Origin: SAR202 cluster bacterium
Lineage (GTDB): Bacteria > Chloroflexota > Dehalococcoidia > Lucifugimonadales > UBA1123
Direction of reading: 5' to 3'
Length of the DNA stretch: 34,974 nt
NCBI GenBank assembly: GCA_030752795.1
Contig: JASMDM010000103.1
Span: 1-34,974 of the forward strand
In this document: in pieces, positions 34,893 through 34,974 of the stretch
How positions within the stretch are numbered: the stretch's first letter is position 1
Layout of the letters: the number at the start of each line of letters is the position of its first letter
Program-made: the position numbers and the translations under genes
The notes under the pieces: generated by a model
Told to the model about the DNA's origin: nothing
Seen by the model: only the letters and a program-made list of their open reading frames with translations
The model's database searches: none

Positions 34893-34974
34893 TTCTTTTC
34901 CTCCTTCGGTTGTTCTCTTAGTTATTGGCCTTGTTATGGTCCCCGATGGGCCCGAATTGTTGGCCTTCATAAAT

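Overview
The window is about 35 kb of GC-rich, gene-dense bacterial chromosome, probably from an anaerobic member of the Chloroflexota (SAR202 / Dehalococcoidia-like). This placement is inference from three things. The enzymes are oxygen-sensitive: a glycyl radical enzyme with its activase, a 2-oxoacid:ferredoxin oxidoreductase and corrinoid methyltransferase parts. There are two tandem enolase-superfamily genes. There are also proline/threonine-rich lipoproteins and dispersed palindromic repeats of a kind common in such genomes. No rRNA, tRNA, CRISPR array or transposase was found.

Layout. 0.4-3.2 kb: a corrinoid methyl-transfer module (corrinoid protein, UroD-type methyltransferase, divergent MetH-activation-like protein). 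3.4-4.6 kb: an AT-richer GTPase-like gene that has lost its P-loop half. 4.6-10.1 kb: a glycyl radical enzyme, its radical-SAM activase, a decayed hydratase copy and an intact hydratase of the 2-keto-4-pentenoate hydratase / FAH family. 10.3-15.0 kb: a DAO-family oxidase, then a tightly packed trio of GlpA-like dehydrogenase, FAD/NAD oxidoreductase and DUF1667 protein. 15.1-18.9 kb: a four-subunit 2-oxoacid:ferredoxin oxidoreductase operon ending in an unrecognised gene. 18.9-20.0 kb: a gene-poor stretch full of dispersed repeats. 20-24 kb: a receiver-like protein, a TlpA-type thioredoxin lipoprotein and two enolase-superfamily genes. 24.0-25.1 kb: more repeats and a strongly structured candidate RNA with its own terminator. 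25.2-27.9 kb: a HAD phosphatase, a decayed M55 aminopeptidase, a DUF2283-like protein and a DUF429 protein. 27.9-33.6 kb: riboflavin synthesis (ribD, ribE, ribBA, ribH) with meaB and dcd. 33.8-34.9 kb: a SIMPL-domain lipoprotein.

How the genes may work together (inference). The enolase-superfamily enzymes could dehydrate sugar acids or hydroxyacids to 2-keto-3-deoxy acids, FAH/hydratase-type enzymes could process 2-oxo intermediates, and the ferredoxin oxidoreductase could oxidise the resulting 2-oxoacid. The flavin oxidoreductases would feed electrons into the same pool. The corrinoid module and meaB point to a B12-using metabolism, and the riboflavin genes supply the many flavoenzymes.

Three genes are broken: a hydratase copy (one frameshift and one nonsense codon), an M55 peptidase (frameshift, N-terminus missing) and a GTPase-like gene (5' truncated). 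The most interesting unexplained item is the structured RNA candidate at about 24.75-25.09 kb on the minus strand.
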